This document shows, piece after piece, positions 1-11,848 of a DNA stretch of 15,854 nucleotides. The stretch is from Nitrospirota bacterium (GTDB lineage: Bacteria; Nitrospirota; JACRHJ01), in the NCBI GenBank assembly GCA_027328825.1, contig DAHWTK010000031.1, forward strand, positions 1-15,854, given 5' to 3'. The position numbers and the translations under genes were made by a program. Positions within the stretch are counted from its first letter, which is position 1. Each line of letters opens with the position of its first letter. Below the pieces are notes generated by a model, which had not been told where the DNA came from, made no database searches, and was given only the letters and a program-made list of their open reading frames with translations.

Positions 1-231
1 ATAATGACGATTCCCCGTCTCATACTCAACGTGCGCCGTCGCTATCGTTATGCCGCGCTCTCGCTCCTCAGGTGCCTTGTCTATCTGATCAAACGCCGTA
101 AACTTCGCCTGACCCTTCGTCGCCAATGTCTTCGTTATCGCCGCCGTCAACGTCGTCTTCCCGTGATCAACATGACCTATCGTACCCACATTAACATGCG
201 GCTTCTTCCTCTCAAACTTCTCCTTTGCCAT
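1..231 (-). CDS. tuf: Elongation factor Tu, N-terminal part (gene runs off the left edge)
   Basis: EF-Tu is the cytoplasmic GTPase that delivers aminoacyl-tRNA to the ribosomal A site. The 77 visible residues cover the start of the GTPase domain. The P-loop GHVDHGKT is at residues 19-26 and the switch I core RGITI at 59-63, followed by ATAHVEYET. The ATG at 229-231 is preceded by a perfect AGGAGG (239-244) at 7-nt spacing. It lies 36 nt downstream of the fusA stop as the last visible str-operon gene. Codon use is odd: Thr is ACG in 10 of 11 cases, Lys is always AAG (9/9), Phe always TTT (3/3), and only 5 of 77 codons end in C. A second, separate tuf copy ends at the right of the window. Identity is certain; the rest of the gene is outside the window. 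Confidence 0.97.
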   Translation of the reverse strand, partial: MAKEKFERKKPHVNVGTIGHVDHGKTTLTAAITKTLATKGQAKFTAFDQIDKAPEERERGITIATAHVEYETGNRHY

Positions 232-267
232 GATAAACCCTCCTGTTGAACGGGATAATTTCGCCTG

Positions 268-2388
268 TTATTCGCCCTTCACCTTGGCGATTATCTCGTC
301 CGCAAGTCCCTTCGGGACCTCTTCGTAGTGCGAGAACTGCATGGTATAAGTAGCGCGTCCCTGGGTCGCGGAGCGAAGGTCGGTCGAGTAGCCAAACATC
401 TGCGAAAGCGGTACGACAGACTTTATCACCTGCGCGTTGCCCCTGGGCTCCATGCCCTGGATCTTGCCGCGCCTTGAGTTCAAATCGCCTATGACATCGC
501 CCATATATTCTTCGGGCACGACGACCTCGACAGACATAACCGGCTCAAGCAACACTGGCGAGGCTTTTGCAGCTCCGGCCTTAAAACCCATTGAACCGGC
601 AATCTTGAACGCCATTTCGGAGGAGTCCACCTCGTGATAGGATCCGTCGATTATGGTAACTTTTATGTCCACCATAGGATAGCCCGCAAGCACACCGCCA
701 TCCATGGCCTCCTTGACGCCCTTCTCTACCGCCGGGATGTATTCCCTTGGGACAACGCCGCCGACTATCTTGTTTATAAACTCAAAACCCGTCCCAGGCT
801 CGGTCGGCTCAAGATTAAGCCATACGTCGCCATACTGGCCACGCCCGCCGCTCTGCCGGATGAACTTACCTTGCGCCTCGACCTTCTTCCTGATGGTCTC
901 GCGGTATGCAACCTGCGGCTTGCCGACGTTCGCGTCTACTTTGAATTCACGAAGGAGTCTGTCAACTATTATTTCCAGATGGAGTTCGCCCATCCCGGAG
1001 ATTATTGTCTGGCCAGTCTCTTCGTCAGTCTTTACCCTGAACGAAGGATCTTCCTGCGCGAGCTTTGAGAGCGAAGTGCCAAGCCTCTCCTGGTCAACCT
1101 TAGTCTTAGGTTCGATGGCGACTGATATTACCGGATCCGGGAATTCCATCGCTTCGAGGATTACCGGGTGACTGGGATCACAAAGAGTATCGCCAGTAAT
1201 CGTGTTTTTCAGGCCTACTGCCGCGGCGATGTCGCCCGCCATCACGACATCAATATCTTCTCTTTTATTGGCGTGCATCTTGAGGATCCGGCCTACTCGC
1301 TCCTTACTGTCCTTCGTCGCGTTATATATATAGGAACCCGCGCTCATAACGCCGGAATATACCCTGAAAAACGTAAGCTGGCCGACAAACGGGTCTGCCA
1401 TTATCTTGAATGCCAAGGCGGAGAATGGCTCGCTGTCATCCGCCTTGCGCGTAATTTCTTCGCCCGTTCCCGGATGTTTCCCAACTACCGGCGGGACATC
1501 CAGGGGAGAAGGGAGGTAATCCACAACCGCATCGAGAAGCGGCTGTACCCCTTTATTTTTAAAAGCTGTTCCGCAAAGACACGGAGTTATTTTAAGCTGA
1601 ACAGTGCCGGCACGCAGTGCGGCCTTTATCTCTTCCTCGGATATGGCCTCACCGCCAAGGTATTTTTCCATCAGGGCATCGTCAACATCCGAGAGGGCCT
1701 CGATCATCTTCTCATGGTATTCCTGCGCCTGAGCCTTCATGTCCTCCGGGATTTCCGTTTCGTCAAACTTAGCGCCGAGGGTCTCATCCAGGAAAAGTAT
1801 GGCCTTCATGCGAACAATATCTATTACACCCTTAAAATTTTCTTCCCTGCCTATGGGCAATTGGATCGCGACGGGTTTTGTCCCGAGGCGGTCTATCATG
1901 GTCTGAACAGAGCGATAGAAATCTGCGCCCGTCCTGTCCATTTTATTCATAAAGGCAATCCTGGGAACCGCGTATTTATCCGCCTGACGCCATACAGTCT
2001 CGGACTGAGGCTCAACTCCGGCCACGGAATCGAAGACCGCAACAGCGCCATCAAGCACACGGAGCGAACGCTCAACCTCGATTGTAAAATCGACGTGACC
2101 CGGCGTGTCTATTATGTTTATGCGCTTCCCCTTCCAGAAACATGTCGTGGCGGCGGATGTTATGGTAATGCCGCGCTCCTGCTCCTGGACCATCCAGTCC
2201 ATCACAGCAGTGCCTTCATGCACTTCGCCTATTTTATAGGACACGCCGGTATAGTAGAGTATGCGCTCGGTCGTCGTGGTCTTGCCCGCGTCGATATGCG
2301 CCATTATCCCTATGTTCCGGGTATCTTCGAGAGGATACTGCCTTTTCACTTTTGTTGTACCCGATGTTTTTTCAGCTGCCTGTGCCAT
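268..2388 (-). CDS. fusA: Elongation factor G (706 aa)
   Basis: EF-G is the GTPase that drives translocation of tRNA and mRNA and, with RRF, ribosome recycling. The G domain is complete: P-loop AHIDAGKT (residues 30-37), switch I RGITIT (72-77), DTPGH (94-98, with the catalytic-loop His98) and NKMD (148-151). Domains II to V follow, and the length is normal for bacterial EF-G. The N-terminus carries about 20 extra, mostly polar residues before the conserved RNIGIMAHIDAGK, somewhat longer than in E. coli. The ATG is preceded by AGGTGG (2399-2404), which overlaps the end of rpsG; only 8 nt separate the rpsG stop from this start, suggesting translational coupling. This looks like the housekeeping str-operon copy and not a FusA2-type paralogue, judged from context and intact motifs. 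Confidence 0.98.
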   Translation of the reverse strand: MAQAAEKTSGTTKVKRQYPLEDTRNIGIMAHIDAGKTTTTERILYYTGVSYKIGEVHEGTAVMDWMVQEQERGITITSAATTCFWKGKRINIIDTPGHVDFTIEVERSLRVLDGAVAVFDSVAGVEPQSETVWRQADKYAVPRIAFMNKMDRTGADFYRSVQTMIDRLGTKPVAIQLPIGREENFKGVIDIVRMKAILFLDETLGAKFDETEIPEDMKAQAQEYHEKMIEALSDVDDALMEKYLGGEAISEEEIKAALRAGTVQLKITPCLCGTAFKNKGVQPLLDAVVDYLPSPLDVPPVVGKHPGTGEEITRKADDSEPFSALAFKIMADPFVGQLTFFRVYSGVMSAGSYIYNATKDSKERVGRILKMHANKREDIDVVMAGDIAAAVGLKNTITGDTLCDPSHPVILEAMEFPDPVISVAIEPKTKVDQERLGTSLSKLAQEDPSFRVKTDEETGQTIISGMGELHLEIIVDRLLREFKVDANVGKPQVAYRETIRKKVEAQGKFIRQSGGRGQYGDVWLNLEPTEPGTGFEFINKIVGGVVPREYIPAVEKGVKEAMDGGVLAGYPMVDIKVTIIDGSYHEVDSSEMAFKIAGSMGFKAGAAKASPVLLEPVMSVEVVVPEEYMGDVIGDLNSRRGKIQGMEPRGNAQVIKSVVPLSQMFGYSTDLRSATQGRATYTMQFSHYEEVPKGLADEIIAKVKGE

Positions 2389-2396
2389 CTATATTT

Positions 2397-2867
2397 CTAC
2401 CACCTGTAATGCGCGAAGGCCTTATTGGCCTCGGCCATCTTGTGGGTATCCTCCTTCTTTCTTACTGCCGCCCCGGTATTATTGGACGCATCCAGAAGCT
2501 CCGCCGCAAGCCGCTCCCTCATCGTCTTTTCGCCCCTCTTGCGGGCAAATGTGATAAGCCACCGGATCCCCAGGGCCATTCTCCTGTTGGGGCGGATGTC
2601 CACCGGAACCTGGTAAGAGGCGCCACCGACCCTGCGTGATTTTACTTCAACCGCAGGCTTTACGTTATCAAGCGCGGTCTTGAACGTCTTCAATGGATCG
2701 CCGCCGGTCTTGTCCTTTATAATATCGAATGCGCCGTACGTTATGTGCTCCGCGACGCTTTTCTTGCCTTCCATCATAAGACAGTTCATGAACTTGCCAA
2801 CCAGCTTGTTATTGAATTTGGGGTCCGGGAGGATTTCCCTCTTTGCGACTTCTCTTCTTCTCGGCAT
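2397..2867 (-). CDS. rpsG: 30S ribosomal protein uS7 (156 aa)
   Basis: uS7 is a primary assembly protein that binds the 3' major domain of 16S rRNA and organises the 30S head near the E site. The protein opens MPRRREVAKREILPDPKF and contains the conserved LVGKFMNCLMMEGKKSVAE segment (about residues 22-40). Its length matches the short bacterial form. ATG is the start, with AAGGAGG at 2872-2878 that itself overlaps the rpsL stop codon (TAAGGAGG). The rpsL-rpsG spacer is only 11 nt, so there is no room for an E. coli-style S7 operator between the two genes. If S7 autoregulates here, its site must lie elsewhere. Confidence 0.98.
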   Translation of the reverse strand: MPRRREVAKREILPDPKFNNKLVGKFMNCLMMEGKKSVAEHITYGAFDIIKDKTGGDPLKTFKTALDNVKPAVEVKSRRVGGASYQVPVDIRPNRRMALGIRWLITFARKRGEKTMRERLAAELLDASNNTGAAVRKKEDTHKMAEANKAFAHYRW

Positions 2868-2878
2868 CTTTTTCCTCC

Positions 2879-3253
2879 TTAGGCCTTGGGCCGCTTAGCG
2901 CCGTATTTGGAACGGCCCTGTTTGCGGTCAGCCACGCCCGTGGTATCCAAGGTCCCGCGGATAATATGGTATCTGACTCCAGGAAGGTCCTTGACCCTGC
3001 CTCCCCTGATAAGAACTATAGAGTGTTCCTGCAGGTTATGCCCTACGCCTGGAATATAGGTGGTGACTTCCATCTGGTTTGTGAGCCTCACCCTCGCCAC
3101 CTTCCGAAGCGCCGAGTTCGGCTTCTTGGGCGTAGTCGTGTAAACCCTCACGCACACACCCCTTTTTTGAGGACAATTCTTTAAGGCAGGGCTTTTGCTC
3201 TTCATGGAGACTTTTTCCCTGCTGCTCCTCACTAACTGGTTAATTGTCGGCAC
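2879..3253 (-). CDS. rpsL: 30S ribosomal protein uS12 (124 aa, GTG start)
   Basis: uS12 lies at the decoding centre of the 30S subunit and controls accuracy. The protein reads MPTINQLVR... and ends KYGAKRPKA, the usual family length. The streptomycin-contact region TTPKKPNSALRK has Lys43 and the GGRVKDLPGVRYH loop has Lys88, both wild type. Asp89, the site methylthiolated by RimO in other bacteria, is present. An upstream in-frame TTG at 3257-3259 would add two residues, but it abuts the Shine-Dalgarno TGGAGG (3260-3265) with no spacing. The GTG at 3251-3253 has 6-nt spacing and gives the family-typical N-terminus, so I chose GTG. This is the first gene of the str operon, about 80 nt downstream of the predicted transcription start. 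Confidence 0.97.
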   Translation of the reverse strand: MPTINQLVRSSREKVSMKSKSPALKNCPQKRGVCVRVYTTTPKKPNSALRKVARVRLTNQMEVTTYIPGVGHNLQEHSIVLIRGGRVKDLPGVRYHIIRGTLDTTGVADRKQGRSKYGAKRPKA

Positions 3254-3335
3254 ACCCAACCTCCAGGAAACGTTCTTTCAAAAAATACCTGTGTTTTTTT
3301 CGATAGTTAGCAAAATCAAAAACTCTGGCGAAAAA
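3254..3335 (-). promoter_or_regulatory. 5' leader of the str operon (rpsL leader)
   Basis: This is the predicted untranslated leader of about 82 nt between the inferred transcription start and the rpsL GTG. It is A/T-rich with several T runs and an A7...T6 weak pairing, and it ends in the rpsL ribosome binding site TGGAGG. I see no strong G/C-rich hairpin or recognisable riboswitch in it. An A/U-rich leader suits efficient ribosome loading on a highly expressed mRNA; that is inference. Confidence 0.5.
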
Positions 3336-3342
3336 CTTGCGG

Positions 3343-3372
3343 ATTATATCTTAGTTAAACTTGCAATGTCAA
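3343..3372 (-). promoter_or_regulatory. Strong sigma70-type promoter of the str operon
   Basis: Read on the minus strand there is a perfect -35 TTGACA (3367-3372), an 18-nt spacer and a perfect -10 TATAAT (3343-3348). The A/T-rich DNA just upstream could act as an UP element. The bases after the -10 are CCGCAAG, a GC-rich discriminator of the kind found at growth-rate and ppGpp-controlled promoters; that regulatory reading is inference. The start point should be near 3336. The promoter lies between the rpoC terminator and rpsL, so it separates the str operon from rpoBC. Confidence 0.88.
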
Positions 3373-3386
3373 GCATTAATTATACA

Positions 3387-3437
3387 CGAAAGAAATAAAA
3401 GATAAAGGCGGGCATCCTCCGGAGAGAAGGACGCCCG
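3387..3437 (-). terminator. Rho-independent terminator after rpoC
   Basis: On the minus strand CGGGCGTCCT (3428-3437) pairs with AGGATGCCCG (3409-3418) as a 10-bp stem with one G-U wobble and a 9-nt loop. An interrupted T-rich tract follows (CCTTTATCTTTTATTTC). It begins 50 nt after the rpoC stop. The U-tract is imperfect, so read-through into the str operon is possible. The stem contains a compensatory-type G-U only in minus-strand RNA (A-C on the other strand), which supports minus-strand use. Confidence 0.75.
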
Positions 3438-3487
3438 GCTATCTCGCCACAGCCGCAAACCTGCACGGCTTAGCCCTTTTATTTCAA
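3438..3487 (-). other. Structured 3' UTR segment of rpoC, unexplained
   Basis: Between the rpoC stop and the terminator, minus-strand RNA can fold as GGCTA pairing with TAGCC, enclosing an inner stem AGCC/GGCT plus GCA/TGC with a GGTT loop. An unpaired GTGGCGAGA stretch lies before the closing strand. With the terminator next to it this makes a compact two-domain fold. On the plus strand the same outer hairpin is followed by CTTTTATTTC and could act as a terminator in that direction. I do not recognise an RNA family here. Confidence 0.4.
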
Positions 3488-7708
<4,221 letters not shown>

Positions 7709-7745
7709 TTCACTACCTCCGATAGATGGATAACACCATCCTTCT

Positions 7746-10700
7746 TTATTCTTTCACTTCCTCAAGGAGCTCCACGTCCAGACAGAGGCTCTGAAGTTCT
7801 TTGATGAGGACGTTGAAAGACTCTGGAAGCCCCGGCTCCAGGGTGCTCTCGCCCTTGACTATGGCTTCGTATATCTTCGCGCGCCCGGAGACGTCGTCAG
7901 ATTTGACCGTAAGAAATTCCTGGAGAGTGTATGCGGCGCCGTATGCCTGCAACGCCCAGACCTCCATCTCTCCCAGCCTCTGTCCGCCGAACTGCGCCTT
8001 GCCTCCGAGAGGCTGCTGTGTGACGAGCGAGTACGGCCCGATAGAGCGGGCATGGAGCTTGTCATCGACCAGGTGGTGGAGCTTCAGCATATACATATTG
8101 CCCACGGTTACCTTCCTGTCGAAAGGTTCTCCGGTCCTGCCGTCGTACAGCGTAATCTGGCCTGTTTTCGGAAGTCCCGCCTCGGCCAGCATGTTCCTTA
8201 TCTGGCCCTCGGTAGCGCCGTCGAAAACCGGGGTGGATACCGCTATCCCCAGGGCCTTTGCGGCCCAGCCCAGGTGCGTCTCAAGAATCTGGCCGACGTT
8301 CATTCTGGACGGAACGCCAAGCGGGTTCAGGACTATATCAACCGGGGTGCCATCCGGAAGATACGGGAGGTCTTCCTCCGGCAGTATCCTCGAAACTACG
8401 CCCTTGTTGCCGTGGCGTCCTGCCATTTTATCGCCGACGGAAAGTTTCCTCTTCATGGCGATATAGACCTTGACGAGCTTTATGACGCCCGGCGGAAGTT
8501 CGTCTCCCTTCTTCAGCCGACCAATCCTCTCGTCGAATATCGTCTCAAGGTAGCTCATCTGCTCGGCGGCGTATTCCTCAATCTCGGAGAGCTTGTCCGT
8601 CAGGGACTCGTCCTCGAACGAGAGCATCGAGAGGTCAGCTTCGTCCAGCCTTTCGACAATTTCTTCGGTTATTTCCTTGCCCTTCGGGAGGATGGTCTTG
8701 CCGGACTCGTCAACTATCTTCGTGGATATTGCCTGGCCTATCACCGCCTTCTTGAGTTTTTTGAGCTTCTCCTCCTGTATGATACGGAACTCGTCCTGCT
8801 TGTCCCGTTCAAGACGCTCAACTTCCTCGTCTTCGATACTCTGGGCGCGCTCGTCTTTCTCAACGCCTTTCCGGGAGAATATTTTAACATCCACGATTGT
8901 GCCTTCGACTCCCGGCGGGACGGTCAGGGAGGCATCGCGGACATCTCCGGCCTTCTCGCCGAATATCGCGCGCAGAAGCCGCTCCTCCGGGGTAAGCTGT
9001 GTCTCGCCCTTTGGCGTGACCTTGCCGACAAGTATATCTCCCGCCTTTACCTCGGCACCAATCCTGATTATGCCGGACTCGTCGAGATTCTTAAGCGCCT
9101 CTTCGCCGACATTCGGAATATCTCTTGTAATCTCTTCCTGTCCGAGCTTCGTATCACGCGCCTCTATCTCGAACTCTTCGATGTGTATCGAGGTATACCT
9201 GTCCTCGCGCACCAGCTTTTCCGAGATGAGTATCGCGTCTTCATAGTTGTAGCCGCCCCAGGGCATGAAGGCCACCATGACGTTCTGGCCAAGGGCCAGC
9301 TCGCCGCCATCGGTAGCCGGGCCGTCCGCCAATACCTGCCCCTTCTTTACCTTCTGCCCGACTGCGACTATGGGTTTCTGGTTGATGCAGGTGTTCTGGT
9401 TGGAGCGGTAGAATTTTATCAACGTATAGACATCGAGCGGAGAAGGATTAGCCTGCGTCACTTCCTTTTCGCTTACGCGCACAACAATCCTGTTGGCGTC
9501 CACGCTCTCGATTGCGCCGCTTCTCCTGGCCAGCACGATTACGCCTGAATCGCGCGCGGCCACCTGCTCCATGCCAGTCCCGACTACAGGCGCCTCCGCA
9601 TTCAGGAGCGGCACAGCCTGGCGCTGCATGTTGGAACCCATGAGAGCGCGGTTGGCGTCGTCATTCTCAAGAAACGGGATAAGAGCCGTGGCCACTGAAA
9701 CAATCTGTTTCGGCGAGACGTCGAGATATTGCACTTCCTCCGGCTCGACCATTTTGAACTCTCCGCCGACACGCGCCGAGACGCTTTCCGCGGTAATCTT
9801 TCCTTTGGAATCAACAGGCGTGTTCGCCTGGGCGATTATGTAGTTCTCACCGTCAACCGCGGAAAGGAACTCGATTTCGTCCGTCAGGCGGCCTTTCTGA
9901 ACCTTCCTGTACGGCGCCTCGATAAAACCGAATTCGTTCACGCGAGCGTATGTCGCAAGCGAGGTGATGAGGCCGATATTCGGACCTTCCGGGGTCTCGA
10001 TAGGGCATATCCTGCCGTAGTGTGTCGGGTGGACGTCTCTTACCTCGAATCCCGCGCGTTCGCGTGTAAGACCGCCGGGGCCGAGCGCCGAGAGCCTGCG
10101 CTTGTGCGTAATCTCCGCCAGGGGGTTCGTCTGGTCCATGAACTGGCTGAGCTGCGAGGAGCCGAAGAACTCCTTTATCGCCGCTGTCACGGGTTTTGCG
10201 TTTATGAGGTCGTGCGGCATGATATTCTCCAGGTCCTGAAGACTCATGCGCTCCTTTATCGTGCGTTCCATCCGGACAAGGCCGATTCTGAACTGATTTT
10301 CCAGAAGCTCTCCGACGCTCCTTACGCGCCGGTTGCCCAGGTGGTCGATGTCGTCCACGTCTCCCTTGCCGGTCTTGAGATCGATAAGATATCTTATCGT
10401 CTCCAGTATGTCTTCCTTCGTGAGCACTCTGTTCTCTATATCGACATCAAGCACCAGCTTCTTATTCATCTTAAGTCTGCCGACCGGGGAGAGGTCGTAG
10501 CGCTTGTCGTTGAAGAACATGTTCTCGAAGAGGTTTCTCGCCATATCGAGCGTCGGCGGCTCGCCGGGACGGAGCCTCCTGTATATCTCTATCATCGCCT
10601 CTTCCGGCGTACCCAGCTTGTCAAGAAGAATGGTATCCCGAAGCGACGGCAGGAAGCGTATGCCGTCTATGAACAGCAGCTCAAACCATGCGTTTTCGCC

Positions 10701-11717
10701 GGAGCCTATTTTTGCCTTCAGGAGTTTCTGAATCGTCTCTTCTTTCAGTTCCTCGTTGCCCTCGGCTATAACCTCTCCGGTTTCCGAATCCACGATGTCC
10801 TTAATGGCAATCCTTCCGGCCATTTCTTCCAGCGAAATCGGTATCTCGCTGACATTCATGGATTCGAGCTTCTTTATCGCGGCCTTGGTAATCTTGTTGC
10901 CTTTTCTGACAACGACTTCCTTGCCGTCAACCGTTATATCACTAACCGCCTTCCATCCGGCCAGTATTTCCGCGTCTATTTTGCGCATAAAACCGTTTTT
11001 GACGGCGCGCACCTTCTCGACCGGGTAGTAGTAGCGGAGCAGTTCCTCGTTTGAATATCCAAGGGCCTTCAGGAGTATCGTTGCGGGGATTTTTCTCCTG
11101 CGGTCTATCCTGACGTACAGCAGGTCCTTGATGTCGAACTCGAAATCGAGCCATGAACCCCGGTAAGGGATTATCCTGGCCGAGTATAGTATTTTGCCGG
11201 AGGAGTGAGTCTTGCCCTTGTCGTGGGTAAAGAACGCGCCGGGGGAGCGGTGGAGCTGGCTTACGACAACTCTCTCCGTCCCGTTTATGATGAACGTGCC
11301 GTTCTCCGTCATAAGCGGGAGTTCTCCCAGATAAATATCCGCGCCTTCCTCCTTGGCATATTTCAAGCGCCTGGTACCTGTCTCCTCGTCCTTTTCCCAG
11401 GCGGCCAGACGCACTTTTATTTTAAGGGGCGCCGCAAAGGTCGTGCCTCTCTGGAGGCACTCTCTGACTGAAAACTTCGGGTCGCCAATCGAATATTCCA
11501 CAAATTCAATCGTGAACGTCTCGTTAAAGTCTGCTATTGGGAAGATGGAATTGAAAGCAGCCTGAAGCCCGATATTCTTCCTCTCCGCGGGAGCCGTGTC
11601 CTGCTGGAGGAAGCGGTAATACGAACTTTTCTGAATGTCGATAAGGTCCGGGATGTCCATGATCGCGGGTATTTTCGCGAAGTCCCTTCTCTCTTCTCGC
11701 ATTTTAGGATAGGCCAT
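7746..11717 (-). CDS. rpoB: RNA polymerase subunit beta (1323 aa)
   Basis: RpoB is the second-largest core RNA polymerase subunit and forms one jaw of the active cleft and the rifampicin pocket. The rifampicin region GSSQLSQFMDQTNP...THKRRLSALGPGG is intact. Asp528, His538 and Ser543 correspond to E. coli Asp516, His526 and Ser531, so no common resistance change is present. The KLSVGDKMAGRHGNKGVVS active-site segment is intact. Segments matching the beta-i4 insert (near residues 235-345) and a charged helical beta-i9-like insert are present, as in diderm polymerases. ATG start with AAGGAG 6 nt upstream. It is separated from rplL by 131 nt that contain a strong attenuator-like hairpin, so its expression is probably set below that of rplL. 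Confidence 0.98.
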   Translation of the reverse strand: MAYPKMREERRDFAKIPAIMDIPDLIDIQKSSYYRFLQQDTAPAERKNIGLQAAFNSIFPIADFNETFTIEFVEYSIGDPKFSVRECLQRGTTFAAPLKIKVRLAAWEKDEETGTRRLKYAKEEGADIYLGELPLMTENGTFIINGTERVVVSQLHRSPGAFFTHDKGKTHSSGKILYSARIIPYRGSWLDFEFDIKDLLYVRIDRRRKIPATILLKALGYSNEELLRYYYPVEKVRAVKNGFMRKIDAEILAGWKAVSDITVDGKEVVVRKGNKITKAAIKKLESMNVSEIPISLEEMAGRIAIKDIVDSETGEVIAEGNEELKEETIQKLLKAKIGSGENAWFELLFIDGIRFLPSLRDTILLDKLGTPEEAMIEIYRRLRPGEPPTLDMARNLFENMFFNDKRYDLSPVGRLKMNKKLVLDVDIENRVLTKEDILETIRYLIDLKTGKGDVDDIDHLGNRRVRSVGELLENQFRIGLVRMERTIKERMSLQDLENIMPHDLINAKPVTAAIKEFFGSSQLSQFMDQTNPLAEITHKRRLSALGPGGLTRERAGFEVRDVHPTHYGRICPIETPEGPNIGLITSLATYARVNEFGFIEAPYRKVQKGRLTDEIEFLSAVDGENYIIAQANTPVDSKGKITAESVSARVGGEFKMVEPEEVQYLDVSPKQIVSVATALIPFLENDDANRALMGSNMQRQAVPLLNAEAPVVGTGMEQVAARDSGVIVLARRSGAIESVDANRIVVRVSEKEVTQANPSPLDVYTLIKFYRSNQNTCINQKPIVAVGQKVKKGQVLADGPATDGGELALGQNVMVAFMPWGGYNYEDAILISEKLVREDRYTSIHIEEFEIEARDTKLGQEEITRDIPNVGEEALKNLDESGIIRIGAEVKAGDILVGKVTPKGETQLTPEERLLRAIFGEKAGDVRDASLTVPPGVEGTIVDVKIFSRKGVEKDERAQSIEDEEVERLERDKQDEFRIIQEEKLKKLKKAVIGQAISTKIVDESGKTILPKGKEITEEIVERLDEADLSMLSFEDESLTDKLSEIEEYAAEQMSYLETIFDERIGRLKKGDELPPGVIKLVKVYIAMKRKLSVGDKMAGRHGNKGVVSRILPEEDLPYLPDGTPVDIVLNPLGVPSRMNVGQILETHLGWAAKALGIAVSTPVFDGATEGQIRNMLAEAGLPKTGQITLYDGRTGEPFDRKVTVGNMYMLKLHHLVDDKLHARSIGPYSLVTQQPLGGKAQFGGQRLGEMEVWALQAYGAAYTLQEFLTVKSDDVSGRAKIYEAIVKGESTLEPGLPESFNVLIKELQSLCLDVELLEEVKE

Positions 11718-11743
11718 CTGCTCTCCTTGGATTTTAAGCTTAT

Positions 11744-11760
11744 GCCCCTCGTCAGGGGGC
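11744..11760 (-). other. Small hairpin in the rpoB leader
   Basis: Minus-strand GCCCC (11756-11760) pairs with GGGGC (11744-11748) around a 7-nt loop. It lies between the larger rplL-rpoB hairpin and the rpoB ribosome binding site, 26 nt before the start codon. No U-tract follows on the minus strand. On the plus strand TGTTTTTA follows it, but no plus-strand gene is present. It could be an mRNA processing or stability element; that is a guess. Confidence 0.35.
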
Positions 11761-11785
11761 TGTTTTTACCCATACCATAAGACGC

Positions 11786-11834
11786 AAAAAGCCGCCGGCC
11801 CTCCAGCCCCATAATGGGGCGGAGGACCGACAGC
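11786..11834 (-). terminator. Attenuator-type hairpin between rplL and rpoB
   Basis: The minus-strand RNA folds into a nearly perfect 20-bp hairpin: GCUGUCGG/CCGGCGGC (8 bp), UCCUCC/GGAGGG (6 bp, one bulged U) and GCCCCA/UGGGGC (6 bp) with a UUA loop. Five U residues (11786-11790) follow directly. It begins 15 nt after the rplL stop. In E. coli and relatives a partial terminator and an RNase III site lie at this same place and reduce transcription of rpoBC relative to rplJL. This element has the form to do either. No promoter is visible between it and rpoB, so termination must be incomplete. Confidence 0.85.
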
Positions 11835-11848
11835 CGAAATCAGCGCGT

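Noticed and set aside
1168..2409. Long plus-strand open frame opposite fusA (413 aa), with similar ones opposite rpoC (4175-4987) and rpoB (8052-9548, 9729-11054)
   Set aside because: They are antisense shadows of strongly conserved genes, have no recognisable domains and lack convincing ribosome binding sites. Codon structure of the sense genes explains the open frames.
3254..3259. TTG start for uS12 two codons upstream of the GTG
   Set aside because: It directly touches the Shine-Dalgarno, leaving no spacing, and gives an atypical N-terminus.
3379..3384. Second TATAAT upstream of the str promoter
   Set aside because: There is no plausible -35 at 16-18 nt upstream; it lies in an A/T-rich stretch upstream of the true -35.
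10080..10170. Possible rifampicin-resistance changes in RpoB, and streptomycin-resistance changes in uS12
   Set aside because: The equivalents of E. coli RpoB 516, 526 and 531, and uS12 Lys43 and Lys88, are all wild type.
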